Source: Paracoccaceae bacterium (lineage in GTDB: Bacteria; Pseudomonadota; Alphaproteobacteria; Rhodobacterales; Rhodobacteraceae). Taken from it: a stretch of DNA of 64,000 nt. A program made the position numbers and the translations under genes. The stretch lies in assembly GCA_017510335.1 (NCBI GenBank), contig JAFWNM010000012.1:1-64000 (forward strand), read 5' to 3'. Positions 52,488-60,956 of this stretch are shown piece after piece. The first letter of the stretch is position 1; each line of letters opens with the position of its first letter. The notes beneath the pieces were generated by a model that did no database searches, was not told the DNA's origin, and was given only the letters and a program-made list of their open reading frames with translations.

Positions 52488-53219
52488 ATGGCATCGCTTT
52501 GGGAATATGCAAACCCGCTGAAATTCATGCGCACCACAGACTGGCTGTTGCCGGTTGTGGCGGTGGCTGCTGTGGTGACCACAGCGACAGGCCTGACATG
52601 GGGTTTCTTTTTCACACCAGATGATTTCCGGCAGGAGTCCACAGTCAAGATTATGTTTATTCATGTGCCCGCCGCGATGATGGCCATCAATGCCTGGGTC
52701 ATGATGCTGGTGGCGTCGCTGGTCTGGCTGATCCGGCGGCACCATGTCAGCGCGTTGGCGGCCAAGGCGGCTGCGCCCATCGGGTTGGTGATGACCTTGA
52801 TCGGGTTGTTGACCGGCGCGGTGTGGGGCCAGCCAATGTGGGGCACATGGTGGGCATGGGACCCGCGCCTGACATCGTTTTTGATCCTGCTTCTGTTTTA
52901 TCTGGGCTATATCGCGTTGTGGTCCGCGATTGATGACCCTGACACAGGCGCGGACCTGACAGCGGTGTTGTGCCTTGTGGGGTCGGTCTTTGCGGTTTTG
53001 TCGCGCTATGCGGCGCTGTTCTGGAATCAGGGCCTGCATCAGGGGGCGTCCTTGTCGGTGGCACCGGGAACGCGGATGGATTGGGCCTATAAGGCGCCGC
53101 TTTACATCAGCATGGTGGGGTTCGGGCTGATCTTTTTGGCGCTGGTTCTGGCGGGCACGCGCACGGAAATTCGCGCACGGCGCATGAAGGCGCTTGTTGC
53201 CCGCGAAAGGATGGTCTGA
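52488..53219 (+). CDS. ccmC: Heme lyase/transporter CcmC
   Basis: 243 residues from the ATG at 52488 (AGG 8 bp upstream); a GTG at 52479 is the alternative. Starts MASLWEYANPLKFM. Six helices and the heme-handling tryptophan-rich WWAWDPRLTSFLILLLFYLGY motif with flanking His (FIHVPAAMMAIN, and His in NQGLHQGAS). It presents heme to CcmE. Confidence 0.95.
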   Translation: MASLWEYANPLKFMRTTDWLLPVVAVAAVVTTATGLTWGFFFTPDDFRQESTVKIMFIHVPAAMMAINAWVMMLVASLVWLIRRHHVSALAAKAAAPIGLVMTLIGLLTGAVWGQPMWGTWWAWDPRLTSFLILLLFYLGYIALWSAIDDPDTGADLTAVLCLVGSVFAVLSRYAALFWNQGLHQGASLSVAPGTRMDWAYKAPLYISMVGFGLIFLALVLAGTRTEIRARRMKALVARERMV

Positions 53220-53374
53220 TGCCTGATCTTGGACGTTATGCGATGGAAGTGTTGTTGGCCTACCTTGCCTCTCTCGGGCTGATTGGGGGCTTGGCGCTGT
53301 GGTACTGGGTGCGTGGGCGCGCGGTGCGCCAGCAATTGAATGAGGTTGAAAACCGAAAGGCCGGAAATGGGTAA
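53219..53374 (+). CDS. ccmD: Heme exporter protein CcmD
   Basis: 51 residues: [20 protein letters not shown], then a hydrophobic IGGLALWYW helix end and a basic tail ([17 protein letters not shown]). One membrane helix and position between ccmC and ccmG identify it. The ATG overlaps the ccmC stop. CcmD helps release CcmE from CcmABC. Confidence 0.9.
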   Translation: MPDLGRYAMEVLLAYLASLGLIGGLALWYWVRGRAVRQQLNEVENRKAGNG

Positions 53375-53903
53375 GTTCAGACCGCTGATGTTCCTGCCAC
53401 CGCTGCTGTTTGTGGCGTTGGCCGCGCTGTTCTGGTTTGGCAATATGCGCGATGACCGGGATGCACTGCCATCGGCGCGCGAAGGGCAGCAAGCGCCGGG
53501 CGTGATGCTGACGCAGCTGGGCGAATTGCCGCTGTTTGATGACGACACACTGCGCGATGGACAGGTGAAGCTGGTGAATTACTGGGCGTCATGGTGCGCA
53601 CCGTGCCGCGCGGAACACCCCTTGTTGGAAGAACTGGCCGAAGAACTGCCTGTATACGGCATCAATTACCGCGACCAAGCTGATCGCGCGCTGGATTTTC
53701 TGGATGAGCTGGGCAACCCGTTTGCGGCCAGCGGGCAGGATGCAACGGGACGTATGGTGTTGGATTGGGGTCTGTATGGGGTGCCGGAAACGTATGTCGT
53801 GGCCGGTGATGGCACGATCGTCTTGCGCTTCGCCGGGCCAATCACGCGCGATGTGGTGGCAAACCGCATACGCCCCGCAATTGAACGGGCGGCCGCACGA
53901 TGA
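53367..53903 (+). CDS. ccmG: Thiol:disulfide interchange protein CcmG/DsbE
   Basis: 178 residues from the ATG at 53367 (AAAGG upstream), overlapping ccmD by 8 bp. One N-terminal anchor helix ([15 protein letters not shown]) and a periplasmic thioredoxin fold with [13 protein letters not shown], the CxxC active site. Keeps apocytochrome c and CcmH cysteines reduced for heme attachment. Last gene of the ccm set here; ccmE, ccmF and ccmH must lie elsewhere. Confidence 0.94.
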   Translation: MGKFRPLMFLPPLLFVALAALFWFGNMRDDRDALPSAREGQQAPGVMLTQLGELPLFDDDTLRDGQVKLVNYWASWCAPCRAEHPLLEELAEELPVYGINYRDQADRALDFLDELGNPFAASGQDATGRMVLDWGLYGVPETYVVAGDGTIVLRFAGPITRDVVANRIRPAIERAAAR

Positions 53904-54301
53904 CCATTGCCTATGGACTGGAACCTGATTTAGGCGTGGATGAATTCGCGCAGGTTTTGCAGGCGTCCGGGCTGGCGCTGCGGCGTCCGTCTGATATGGC
54001 GCCTCTGGATGCCATGCTGCGCGGCGCGCAGATCATCGTTGCTGCCCGTGTTGACGGGCGGCTTGTGGGTGTGGCGCGGTCCATCACGGATTGGGCCTAT
54101 TGCCTGTATTGTTCCGATCTGTGCGTGGATGACGCGTATCAGGGCAGGGGCATTGGCAAGGACCTGTTGACCCGGACCGCGCAAGCGGCCCCTGATGTCA
54201 AAACCTGCCTGTTGTTGTCCGCGCCCGGTGCCGTGAGCTTCTATGAAGCTGCAGGCTTCCGGCGGCACGACGGCGCGTTTGTCTTCGCGCAGCGTGAGTG
54301 A
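53900..54301 (+). CDS. GNAT-family N-acetyltransferase
   Basis: 133 residues. Acetyl-CoA-binding motif [21 protein letters not shown] (residues ~73-92), and motif [24 protein letters not shown]. Its ATG overlaps the ccmG stop by 4 bp, but a role in cytochrome maturation is unlikely. The substrate is unknown. Convergent with the next gene; the stops abut. Confidence 0.85.
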   Translation: MTIAYGLEPDLGVDEFAQVLQASGLALRRPSDMAPLDAMLRGAQIIVAARVDGRLVGVARSITDWAYCLYCSDLCVDDAYQGRGIGKDLLTRTAQAAPDVKTCLLLSAPGAVSFYEAAGFRRHDGAFVFAQRE

Positions 54302-54697
54302 TTATTCCCGCACGATAAACGGGATCACCTCTCGGGTTGATCCTACGGTCAGGACCAGTTCCCAGCGGCCCGGGCGTGTCATCTGACCAGAGCCTGACCA
54401 TGCGCCCGCGCTGTCCGTTCCCGTGTCCAGCATGATTTCTGCGCCCCCTGTGGGGCGCAATTGCGCGTGGGGGTCCTGCGTTTGCGCGTGTTCCACTGTC
54501 ACATCAACACGGTATCCGCCATCAATGGCCACTGCTGTGCGGATTTGCGGTGTGATTTCCACGGAATGCAGCAACAGCGTCTGGTTTGCCCCGACAATGG
54601 GCAGGGGGTCGCGCACAAAGAACGTCACCGAAGCCATCAGAATGATAAACCCCAGCACAAATGCCAGAAGGGACAGGGCAATGACGCGGGTTGACAT
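54302..54697 (-). CDS. Membrane-anchored protein of unknown function
   Basis: 131 residues from the ATG at 54697 (an ATG three codons earlier is less well spaced from AAAGAG). One helix (VIALSLLAFVLGFIILMASVTFF) followed by a periplasmic beta-rich domain (TVEHAQTQDPHAQLRPTGGAEIML, GRWELVLTVGSTREVIPFIV). It loosely resembles FixH-type periplasmic domains, but the match is too weak to name it. It lies downstream of the acnA terminator in the same direction. Confidence 0.6.
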   Translation of the reverse strand: MSTRVIALSLLAFVLGFIILMASVTFFVRDPLPIVGANQTLLLHSVEITPQIRTAVAIDGGYRVDVTVEHAQTQDPHAQLRPTGGAEIMLDTGTDSAGAWSGSGQMTRPGRWELVLTVGSTREVIPFIVRE

Positions 54698-54776
54698 GGT
54701 GGGCATCTCTTTTGGCGTGGATGATGATGTTGACTAATGCGCAGGCGCGATGACGTCAACCGACAGGACCGTGACA

Positions 54777-54808
54777 AAAAAGACCCCGGCGATGGCCGGG
54801 GTCTTTTG
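54777..54808 (-). terminator. Terminator after acnA
   Basis: AAAAGACCCCGGC (54778-54790) pairs with GCCGGGGTCTTTT (54795-54807). It stops the minus-strand acnA message. Confidence 0.85.
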
Positions 54809-54832
54809 GGATTTGCTGTCAAAACAACGTGG

Positions 54833-57583
54833 TCAGGCAGATTTTGCCAGATCGCGCAGCACATAATGCAGCACGCCGCCATGTTCGACATATTCCTTTT
54901 CAATGCCGGTATCGATGCGGCATTTCAGGGTGATGACCTTTTCTGTGCCATCTTCATAGGTGATGGTGCAGGGCACTTCGGACAGGGGTTTAAGATCGCC
55001 TTCCAGACCGCTGATTGAAATGGTTTCGGTGCCGGTCAATCCAAGGGATTTGCGGTTGTCGCCACCCGTGAATTCAAACGGAATGACCCCCATACCCACA
55101 AGGTTGGACCTGTGGATGCGTTCAAAGGATTGCGCGATCACGGCCTTGACGCCCAACAGGTTTGTGCCCTTGGCGGCCCAGTCACGGCTGGACCCCGCGC
55201 CATATTCCACACCGCCAATCACCACCAGCGGCGTGCCCTGTTCCTGATAGGCCATGGACGCGTCATAGATTGACGTCTGCTGCCCGTCCGGCCCGTTGGT
55301 GTAGCCCCCTTCAACGCCTTCCAGCATTTCGTTCTTGATGCGGATATTGGCAAACGTGCCGCGCATCATGACTTCGTGGTTGCCACGGCGCGACCCGTAG
55401 GAGTTGAATTCACGCACCGGCACCTGACGGTCGGTCAGGTATTTGCCCGCCGGGGTTTCGGCCTTGAAACTGCCTGCGGGGCTGATGTGGTCCGTGGTGA
55501 TCATATCCCCCAGAACGGCCAGAATACGCGCGCCTTTCAGGTCGGAAATGGTGCCCGCTTCGGCACCCATGCCGCGGAAATAGGGCGGGTTCTGGATATA
55601 GGTCGAAGACGCTGGCCAGTCATAGGTTTCGGAATCCGTGGTTTCCACGGCCTGCCATTTTTCGTCGCCTTTGAACACATCGGCATATTTCGACATGAAG
55701 GCTTCGCGCGTCACAGTGCGCTCGACCAGTTCGGCAACTTCCTTCTGGGTGGGCCAGATGTCCTTCAGGTAGACATCCTTGCCATCAGGGGTTTGCGCGA
55801 TCGGGTCCTTGGTGATGTCGATATTCATGTCACCAGCCAGCGCATAGGCCACAACCAGCGGCGGGCTGGCCAGATAGTTGGCGCGCACGTCCGGGCTGAT
55901 GCGCCCTTCAAAGTTGCGGTTGCCGGACAGAACCGAAGTGGCAATCAGGTCGTTTTCGTTGATGGCTTTGGAAATCTCGTCCTGCAGTGGCCCCGAATTG
56001 CCGATACAGGTCGTGCAGCCATAGCCCACAAGGTTGAAGCCGATGGCGTCCAGATCCTCTTGCAACTCGGCCGCTTCCAGATAGGCCGACACAACCTGCG
56101 ACCCGGGCGCAAGCGAGGTTTTCACCCAAGGCTTGCGGGTCAGACCCAGCGCGCGCGCCTTGCGTGCCACCAGACCGGCCCCGATCATGACATAGGGGTT
56201 CGATGTGTTGGTGCATGAGGTGATAGAGGCAATGACCACCGACCCGTCGCGGATTGTATAGTCTTCACCTTCAACCTTGGCGGTTTTACGCGGGTCTACC
56301 GGTGCGGTGGGGGCAGGGCCTTCGTCTGCCATTTCGGCGGCTTCCGCACTTGCCGCTGTGCCGCGATATTCGGACACGACATCAAGGAATTTCTGCGAAG
56401 CCTGATCAAGTGCCGTGTGGTCCTGCGGGCGTTTGGGGCCGGAAATTGCGGGAACAACCGTGCCCATGTCCAGTTCCAGCGTGTCGGTATAGATGGGCGC
56501 GTAATCCGCCCCGCGCCAGAACCCGTTTTCTTTTGCATAGGCTTCAACAAGGGCAACGCGGTCTTTGTCGCGGCCCGTCTGTTCCAGATAGCGCAGCGTT
56601 TCCTGATCAATGGGGAAGAAGCCGCAGGTTGCGCCATATTCGGGGGCCATGTTGGCAATGGTCGCACGGTCGGCCAGCGGCAGGTGGTCCAGCCCTTCGC
56701 CGTAGAATTCGACGAATTTGCCGACCACGCCCTTGGCGCGCAGCAATTGCACGACCTTCAGAACCAGATCGGTTGCCGTTGTGCCCTCGACCATGGCGCC
56801 GGTCAGTTTGAAACCCACCACTTCGGGGATCAGCATGGAAACGGGTTGGCCCAGCATCGCGGCCTCTGCCTCGATCCCGCCAACACCCCAGCCCAGCACG
56901 GCCAGACCGTTGACCATGGTGGTGTGGCTGTCGGTGCCCACCAGCGTGTCAGGGTAAGCGACAGTTTCGCCGTTCTGGTCTTCGTCGGTCCAGACAGTCT
57001 GGGCCAGGTATTCCAGATTGACCTGATGGCAAATACCTGTGCCTGGTGGCACAACGCGGAAGTTGTTGAACGCTTTTTGTCCCCATTTCAGGAAGGTGTA
57101 GCGTTCGATGTTGCGTTCATATTCGCGGTCCACATTCATCTGGAAGGCGCGCGGGTTGCCGAATTCGTCAATCATCACCGAATGGTCGATGACCAGATCG
57201 ACAGGGTTCAGCGGGTTGATTTTCTGCGCGTCGCCCCCCAGGGCCTTGATTCCGTCGCGCATGGCCGCAAGGTCCACCACAGCGGGAACGCCGGTGAAAT
57301 CCTGCATCAGAACGCGGGCCGGACGATAGGCGATTTCACGCGGGTTCTTGCCGCCATTTTTGCCCCAGTCGGAGAAAGCCTTGATGTCTTCCAGCGAAAC
57401 GGTCTTGCCATCCTCGAATCGCAGCATGTTTTCCAAAACAACTTTCAGGCTGGCGGGCAGTTTGGAAAACGCGCCCAAACCTGCGGCTTCGGCAGCTGGA
57501 ATGGAATAATAGGCAATGGATTTTCCGCCCAAACTTAGTGTTTTGCGCACTTTCGCGCTGTCCTGTCCGACGATAATGGTCAT
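54833..57583 (-). CDS. acnA: Aconitate hydratase A
   Basis: 916 residues, full length. Fe-S ligands lie in TSCTNTSNP (~450) and GYGCTTCIGNSG (~520); VGTDSHTTMVNGL and the swivel-domain block GVEYGAGSSRDWAAKGT are intact. TCA-cycle and stress aconitase of the IRP1-like AcnA group. Single gene with its own terminator; no IclR or Fur site was recognised upstream. Confidence 0.98.
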   Translation of the reverse strand: MTIIVGQDSAKVRKTLSLGGKSIAYYSIPAAEAAGLGAFSKLPASLKVVLENMLRFEDGKTVSLEDIKAFSDWGKNGGKNPREIAYRPARVLMQDFTGVPAVVDLAAMRDGIKALGGDAQKINPLNPVDLVIDHSVMIDEFGNPRAFQMNVDREYERNIERYTFLKWGQKAFNNFRVVPPGTGICHQVNLEYLAQTVWTDEDQNGETVAYPDTLVGTDSHTTMVNGLAVLGWGVGGIEAEAAMLGQPVSMLIPEVVGFKLTGAMVEGTTATDLVLKVVQLLRAKGVVGKFVEFYGEGLDHLPLADRATIANMAPEYGATCGFFPIDQETLRYLEQTGRDKDRVALVEAYAKENGFWRGADYAPIYTDTLELDMGTVVPAISGPKRPQDHTALDQASQKFLDVVSEYRGTAASAEAAEMADEGPAPTAPVDPRKTAKVEGEDYTIRDGSVVIASITSCTNTSNPYVMIGAGLVARKARALGLTRKPWVKTSLAPGSQVVSAYLEAAELQEDLDAIGFNLVGYGCTTCIGNSGPLQDEISKAINENDLIATSVLSGNRNFEGRISPDVRANYLASPPLVVAYALAGDMNIDITKDPIAQTPDGKDVYLKDIWPTQKEVAELVERTVTREAFMSKYADVFKGDEKWQAVETTDSETYDWPASSTYIQNPPYFRGMGAEAGTISDLKGARILAVLGDMITTDHISPAGSFKAETPAGKYLTDRQVPVREFNSYGSRRGNHEVMMRGTFANIRIKNEMLEGVEGGYTNGPDGQQTSIYDASMAYQEQGTPLVVIGGVEYGAGSSRDWAAKGTNLLGVKAVIAQSFERIHRSNLVGMGVIPFEFTGGDNRKSLGLTGTETISISGLEGDLKPLSEVPCTITYEDGTEKVITLKCRIDTGIEKEYVEHGGVLHYVLRDLAKSA

Positions 57584-57816
57584 AAGGTGGCCTCCCTTTA
57601 GGGGTTGAAGGGTCTTGCTGACATAGCATTTGCCCTAACATGGGCCTTCGTTCAAGTGGGAATGCGCGTTTTTGTATACCATTGTGCACAAAAAGCGCGG
57701 CTGATATGCAGTGTTACCTTCTGGTCATGCCTGCGCGCTCCTCTCAAAACCTTGATTGGCACGGCGTCGCGGAACTGGTTAGATCACATCGAACAATGAC
57801 ACCGGAAGGGAAGAAA

Positions 57817-58545
57817 ATGCGGTTGGCTCTGCGACCGAAGGACGTTGCTTTCGCACTGGTTGGTATGGCCCTTGGCCTTGGAACCACAGCGCAGGCGCAG
57901 ACCAATCCCGTTGTTGTCGAATTATACACATCGCAAGGATGTGCGGCCTGCCCGCCCGCCGATATCGTGCTGGAAGAACTTGCAGCGCGCGAGGATGTGA
58001 TCGCGCTTGGGCTGCATGTCGATTACTGGGACTACATCGGCTGGGCCGACAGCTTTGGCAAGGCCGCCTTCAGCGAGCGTCAGCAGACATACGCACGCAA
58101 CAATGGCCGTGCGTCTGTCTATACCCCGCAAATGATCATTGGTGGACGTGACGAAGTGAAGGGGTCTGCCACCATGCAGGTGATGGGCCTGATTCAGGAC
58201 CATCTGGCGCAAGCGGGTCATGCGGCGCAGATTTCCGTTTCCCTGACGCCTGCGGGACAGGGGCGCATGCGTATTGATGCGCATTCGGACGTTCCGTTGA
58301 AGCCGCCGGTGGATATTCAGGTCGTGCGCTATCTGGACACCGCCGAGGTTGACATCACCGGCGGCGAGAATGAAGGCCGCAAGATTACCTACCATAACAT
58401 TGTCACCACATGGGATGTGGTTGCGCAATGGGACGGGCTGGAACCTTTCGTGCAGGAAGTCGCCTTGCATGACGCCACCCCGTTTGTAGTGCTGATCCAG
58501 GAACATGCGCAGGGCGCAATTCTTGCTGCGGCCCGCCAACGCTAA
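57817..58545 (+). CDS. DUF1223 periplasmic thioredoxin-like protein
   Basis: 242 residues from the ATG at 57817 (GGAAGGGAAG upstream). Signal peptide MRLALRPKDVAFALVGMALG...AQAQ, then VVVELYTSQGCAACPPADIVLEEL with CxxC in a thioredoxin-like fold, and YTPQMIIGGRDEVKGS. DUF1223 proteins are exported and of unknown function; redox work on envelope proteins is plausible. Divergent from acnA. Confidence 0.85.
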   Translation: MRLALRPKDVAFALVGMALGLGTTAQAQTNPVVVELYTSQGCAACPPADIVLEELAAREDVIALGLHVDYWDYIGWADSFGKAAFSERQQTYARNNGRASVYTPQMIIGGRDEVKGSATMQVMGLIQDHLAQAGHAAQISVSLTPAGQGRMRIDAHSDVPLKPPVDIQVVRYLDTAEVDITGGENEGRKITYHNIVTTWDVVAQWDGLEPFVQEVALHDATPFVVLIQEHAQGAILAAARQR

Positions 58546-58731
58546 GCCCTTGTGGGCTGCCGGTTGCGGGGTCCATGCCGTGGCAGGACGGTCGCAAATA
58601 TGGTAGGGCACACCGCACGAAAGCGGGGCGGCGCGCAATATCTGTGACACCACATTGGGCCGAATCGCTTTTCATTATGCGGCTTGGGCAATACTGTCGC
58701 GCGCAGTTTACAGGTATGGAGTTTGGCACAA

Positions 58732-59865
58732 GTGCGCAGTATTGACCGATATCTTCTGGTTCAGTTGCTGACGGTCTTTGCCTTTTTCTCGCTGGTGCTG
58801 ATTTCGGTCTATTGGGTGAACCGCGCCGCGCGGCTGTTTGATGCAATTGTCGGGGATGGCCAGAGTTTCTGGGTGTTTCTGGAACTTTCCGCATTGACCC
58901 TGCCCAATGTCATCCGCGTGGTCCTGCCGCTATCGGCATTTGCGGCGGCGGTCTATGTGGCCATGCGCATGACACGCGACAATGAACTGGTGGTGTTGCA
59001 GGGAACGGGGCTGTCCTTCGTGCGGATGCTGGTGCCGGTGGCTGTTTTCGGGCTGGTGGTTGCGGTCATGCTTGCGTTTCTGATGCATGTGCTGATGCCC
59101 TTGTCGCGCATGCAACTGGCCGAACGGCAGGTCCAGATTGCCGAAAACATAACTGCGCGCCTGCTGCGTTCCGGCGAATTTTTGCAGCCTGCTGACGGGA
59201 TCGTGGTTTTCTTGCGCGACATCACCCCCGAAGGCAAGCTTGTCGATGTGTTCTTGTCGGATTCCCGCACAGCCGGGACGCGCGTAGAATATAATGCCGC
59301 GTCGGCGTTGCTGGTGCCGGGGGCGTTGGGGCCTGCGCTGGTCATGCTGGACGGGGTCGCGCTGATCTATCGTGAAGGGCCGGACCGTCTGGGCACGCTA
59401 AGTTTCGATGAACTGACCTTCGACGTTGGCGGCCTGATCGGGCCTGCGGGGCGCAGTGCGGATGTGCGTGAACTGCCTACACCGTTGCTGATGTCGCCTG
59501 ATGCCGGAAACCTGCAGGTGATGGGGATCACGATGGCGGATGTCCGCTTTGAACTGGCCAGCCGGTTTGCCCAGCCGCTGCTGGCGGTCATGACATCGCT
59601 GATCGGGTTTGTTGCGATCTGTCTGGGGCAATTCAGCCGGCTGGGGGCCTGGCGGCAGGTTATGGGGGCCATCATTGTGCTGGCATTGGTGCAACTGGCC
59701 AGCAATGCCGCGTCGGGGTTTGCCCTGCGCAATGCGGCGCTTGCGTGGCTGGCCTTCGTTCCGGTGATTTTGGGGGCGGGGGTCGTGGTCACCATGTTGT
59801 GGTGGGCAAGCCGCGCCCGCGGCAGGGGATGGACCGCGCGCCCGGCGTCGGGGGCGCTGACATGA
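58732..59865 (+). CDS. lptF: LPS export permease LptF
   Basis: 377 residues from the GTG at 58732, ten bases after GGAG; a TTG three codons earlier is closer than usual. Starts MRSIDRYLLVQLLTVFAFFS. Six helices in two triplets around a periplasmic beta-jellyroll domain. With LptG and LptB it extracts lipopolysaccharide from the inner membrane. It overlaps lptG by 4 bp. Confidence 0.93.
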   Translation: MRSIDRYLLVQLLTVFAFFSLVLISVYWVNRAARLFDAIVGDGQSFWVFLELSALTLPNVIRVVLPLSAFAAAVYVAMRMTRDNELVVLQGTGLSFVRMLVPVAVFGLVVAVMLAFLMHVLMPLSRMQLAERQVQIAENITARLLRSGEFLQPADGIVVFLRDITPEGKLVDVFLSDSRTAGTRVEYNAASALLVPGALGPALVMLDGVALIYREGPDRLGTLSFDELTFDVGGLIGPAGRSADVRELPTPLLMSPDAGNLQVMGITMADVRFELASRFAQPLLAVMTSLIGFVAICLGQFSRLGAWRQVMGAIIVLALVQLASNAASGFALRNAALAWLAFVPVILGAGVVVTMLWWASRARGRGWTARPASGALT

Positions 59866-60956
59866 CGCTTGATCTGTATCTGATCCGGCGCTTGCTGGTG
59901 GCCTTCATGATGGTGCTTGGGGTGTTCGTGGGCATGTTGCTGTTGCTGGACATGGTCGAGCAGATGCGCCGGTTCAGCGGCCAGTCCGCAGGCATGGCCC
60001 AGATCCTGCGCTTGTCGGCGCTGAACACCCCCGAAGCGCTGTATGAAATTGCACCGCTTGTGTTGATGCTGTCGGCAATCTGGGTTGCGTTGGCATGGTC
60101 GCGCAGTTCTGAATTCGTGGTCATCCGTGCGGCAGGGCGGTCCATCCCGCGCTTGATTGTCCTGCCCGCTTTCGTTTTTTTCCTGTTCAGCATCGTGTTT
60201 GTCGCTGTCATGAACCCGCTGGTTGCCAGCACCACGCGCGAATACAGCCGCGCACAGGCCCAGTTGCGTGGCGACACGACCAGCGCCGTGATCATCAGCG
60301 GTCAGGATGTCTGGCTGCGTCAGGCCGATGCGCGGGGGCAAACCGTCATCTATTCGCCCCGCGCCGAAGACACCGGCACAGTGCTGCATGACGCGACATT
60401 CCTTATTTTTGATGCAGATGACGGGTTGTCATTGCGCCTGCGTGCGGGCCGGGCGGAATTGCAACCCGGTCTGTGGGCGCTGCATCAGGTGAAGCAATGG
60501 CGCCTGTCGGACATGAACCCGGAACAACAAGCCACTGAAATGGCGCATGTCTCGGTGCCGACTGACCTGACGCCTGAACAGATCAGGGACAGTTTTGCAC
60601 AGGTGCGCACTGTGCCGCTGGTGCAACTGCCTGCGTTTATCGCGGCCCTGGAACGCGCGGGATTTGCGGCGCTGGAACACCGGATGCGGCTGAATATGGA
60701 ACTGGCGCTTCCGGTTCTGATGACAGGCATGATGCTGCTGGCATTGGGGATGTGTATTCATCATGCCCGCGCGGGGGGCGCAGGAATTCGGGCCTTAATC
60801 ACGATTCTGGCTGGATTCACCTTGTTCTTTCTGCGTAACTTTGCACAGGTTTTGGGGGAAACCGGACAGGTGCCTGTCATGCTTGCGGCATGGGGTCCAC
60901 CTGTTGCGACATTGCTGCTTGCAGTGGGACTGCTGCTGAATCTGGAGGAAGGTTGA
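59862..60956 (+). CDS. lptG: LPS export permease LptG
   Basis: 364 residues. TLDLYLIRRLLVAFMMVLGV at the start; same six-helix/jellyroll plan as LptF, with DLTPEQIRDSFAQVRTVPL linker typical of LptG. Translationally coupled to lptF, and its stop overlaps the lptD start. Confidence 0.93.
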   Translation: MTLDLYLIRRLLVAFMMVLGVFVGMLLLLDMVEQMRRFSGQSAGMAQILRLSALNTPEALYEIAPLVLMLSAIWVALAWSRSSEFVVIRAAGRSIPRLIVLPAFVFFLFSIVFVAVMNPLVASTTREYSRAQAQLRGDTTSAVIISGQDVWLRQADARGQTVIYSPRAEDTGTVLHDATFLIFDADDGLSLRLRAGRAELQPGLWALHQVKQWRLSDMNPEQQATEMAHVSVPTDLTPEQIRDSFAQVRTVPLVQLPAFIAALERAGFAALEHRMRLNMELALPVLMTGMMLLALGMCIHHARAGGAGIRALITILAGFTLFFLRNFAQVLGETGQVPVMLAAWGPPVATLLLAVGLLLNLEEG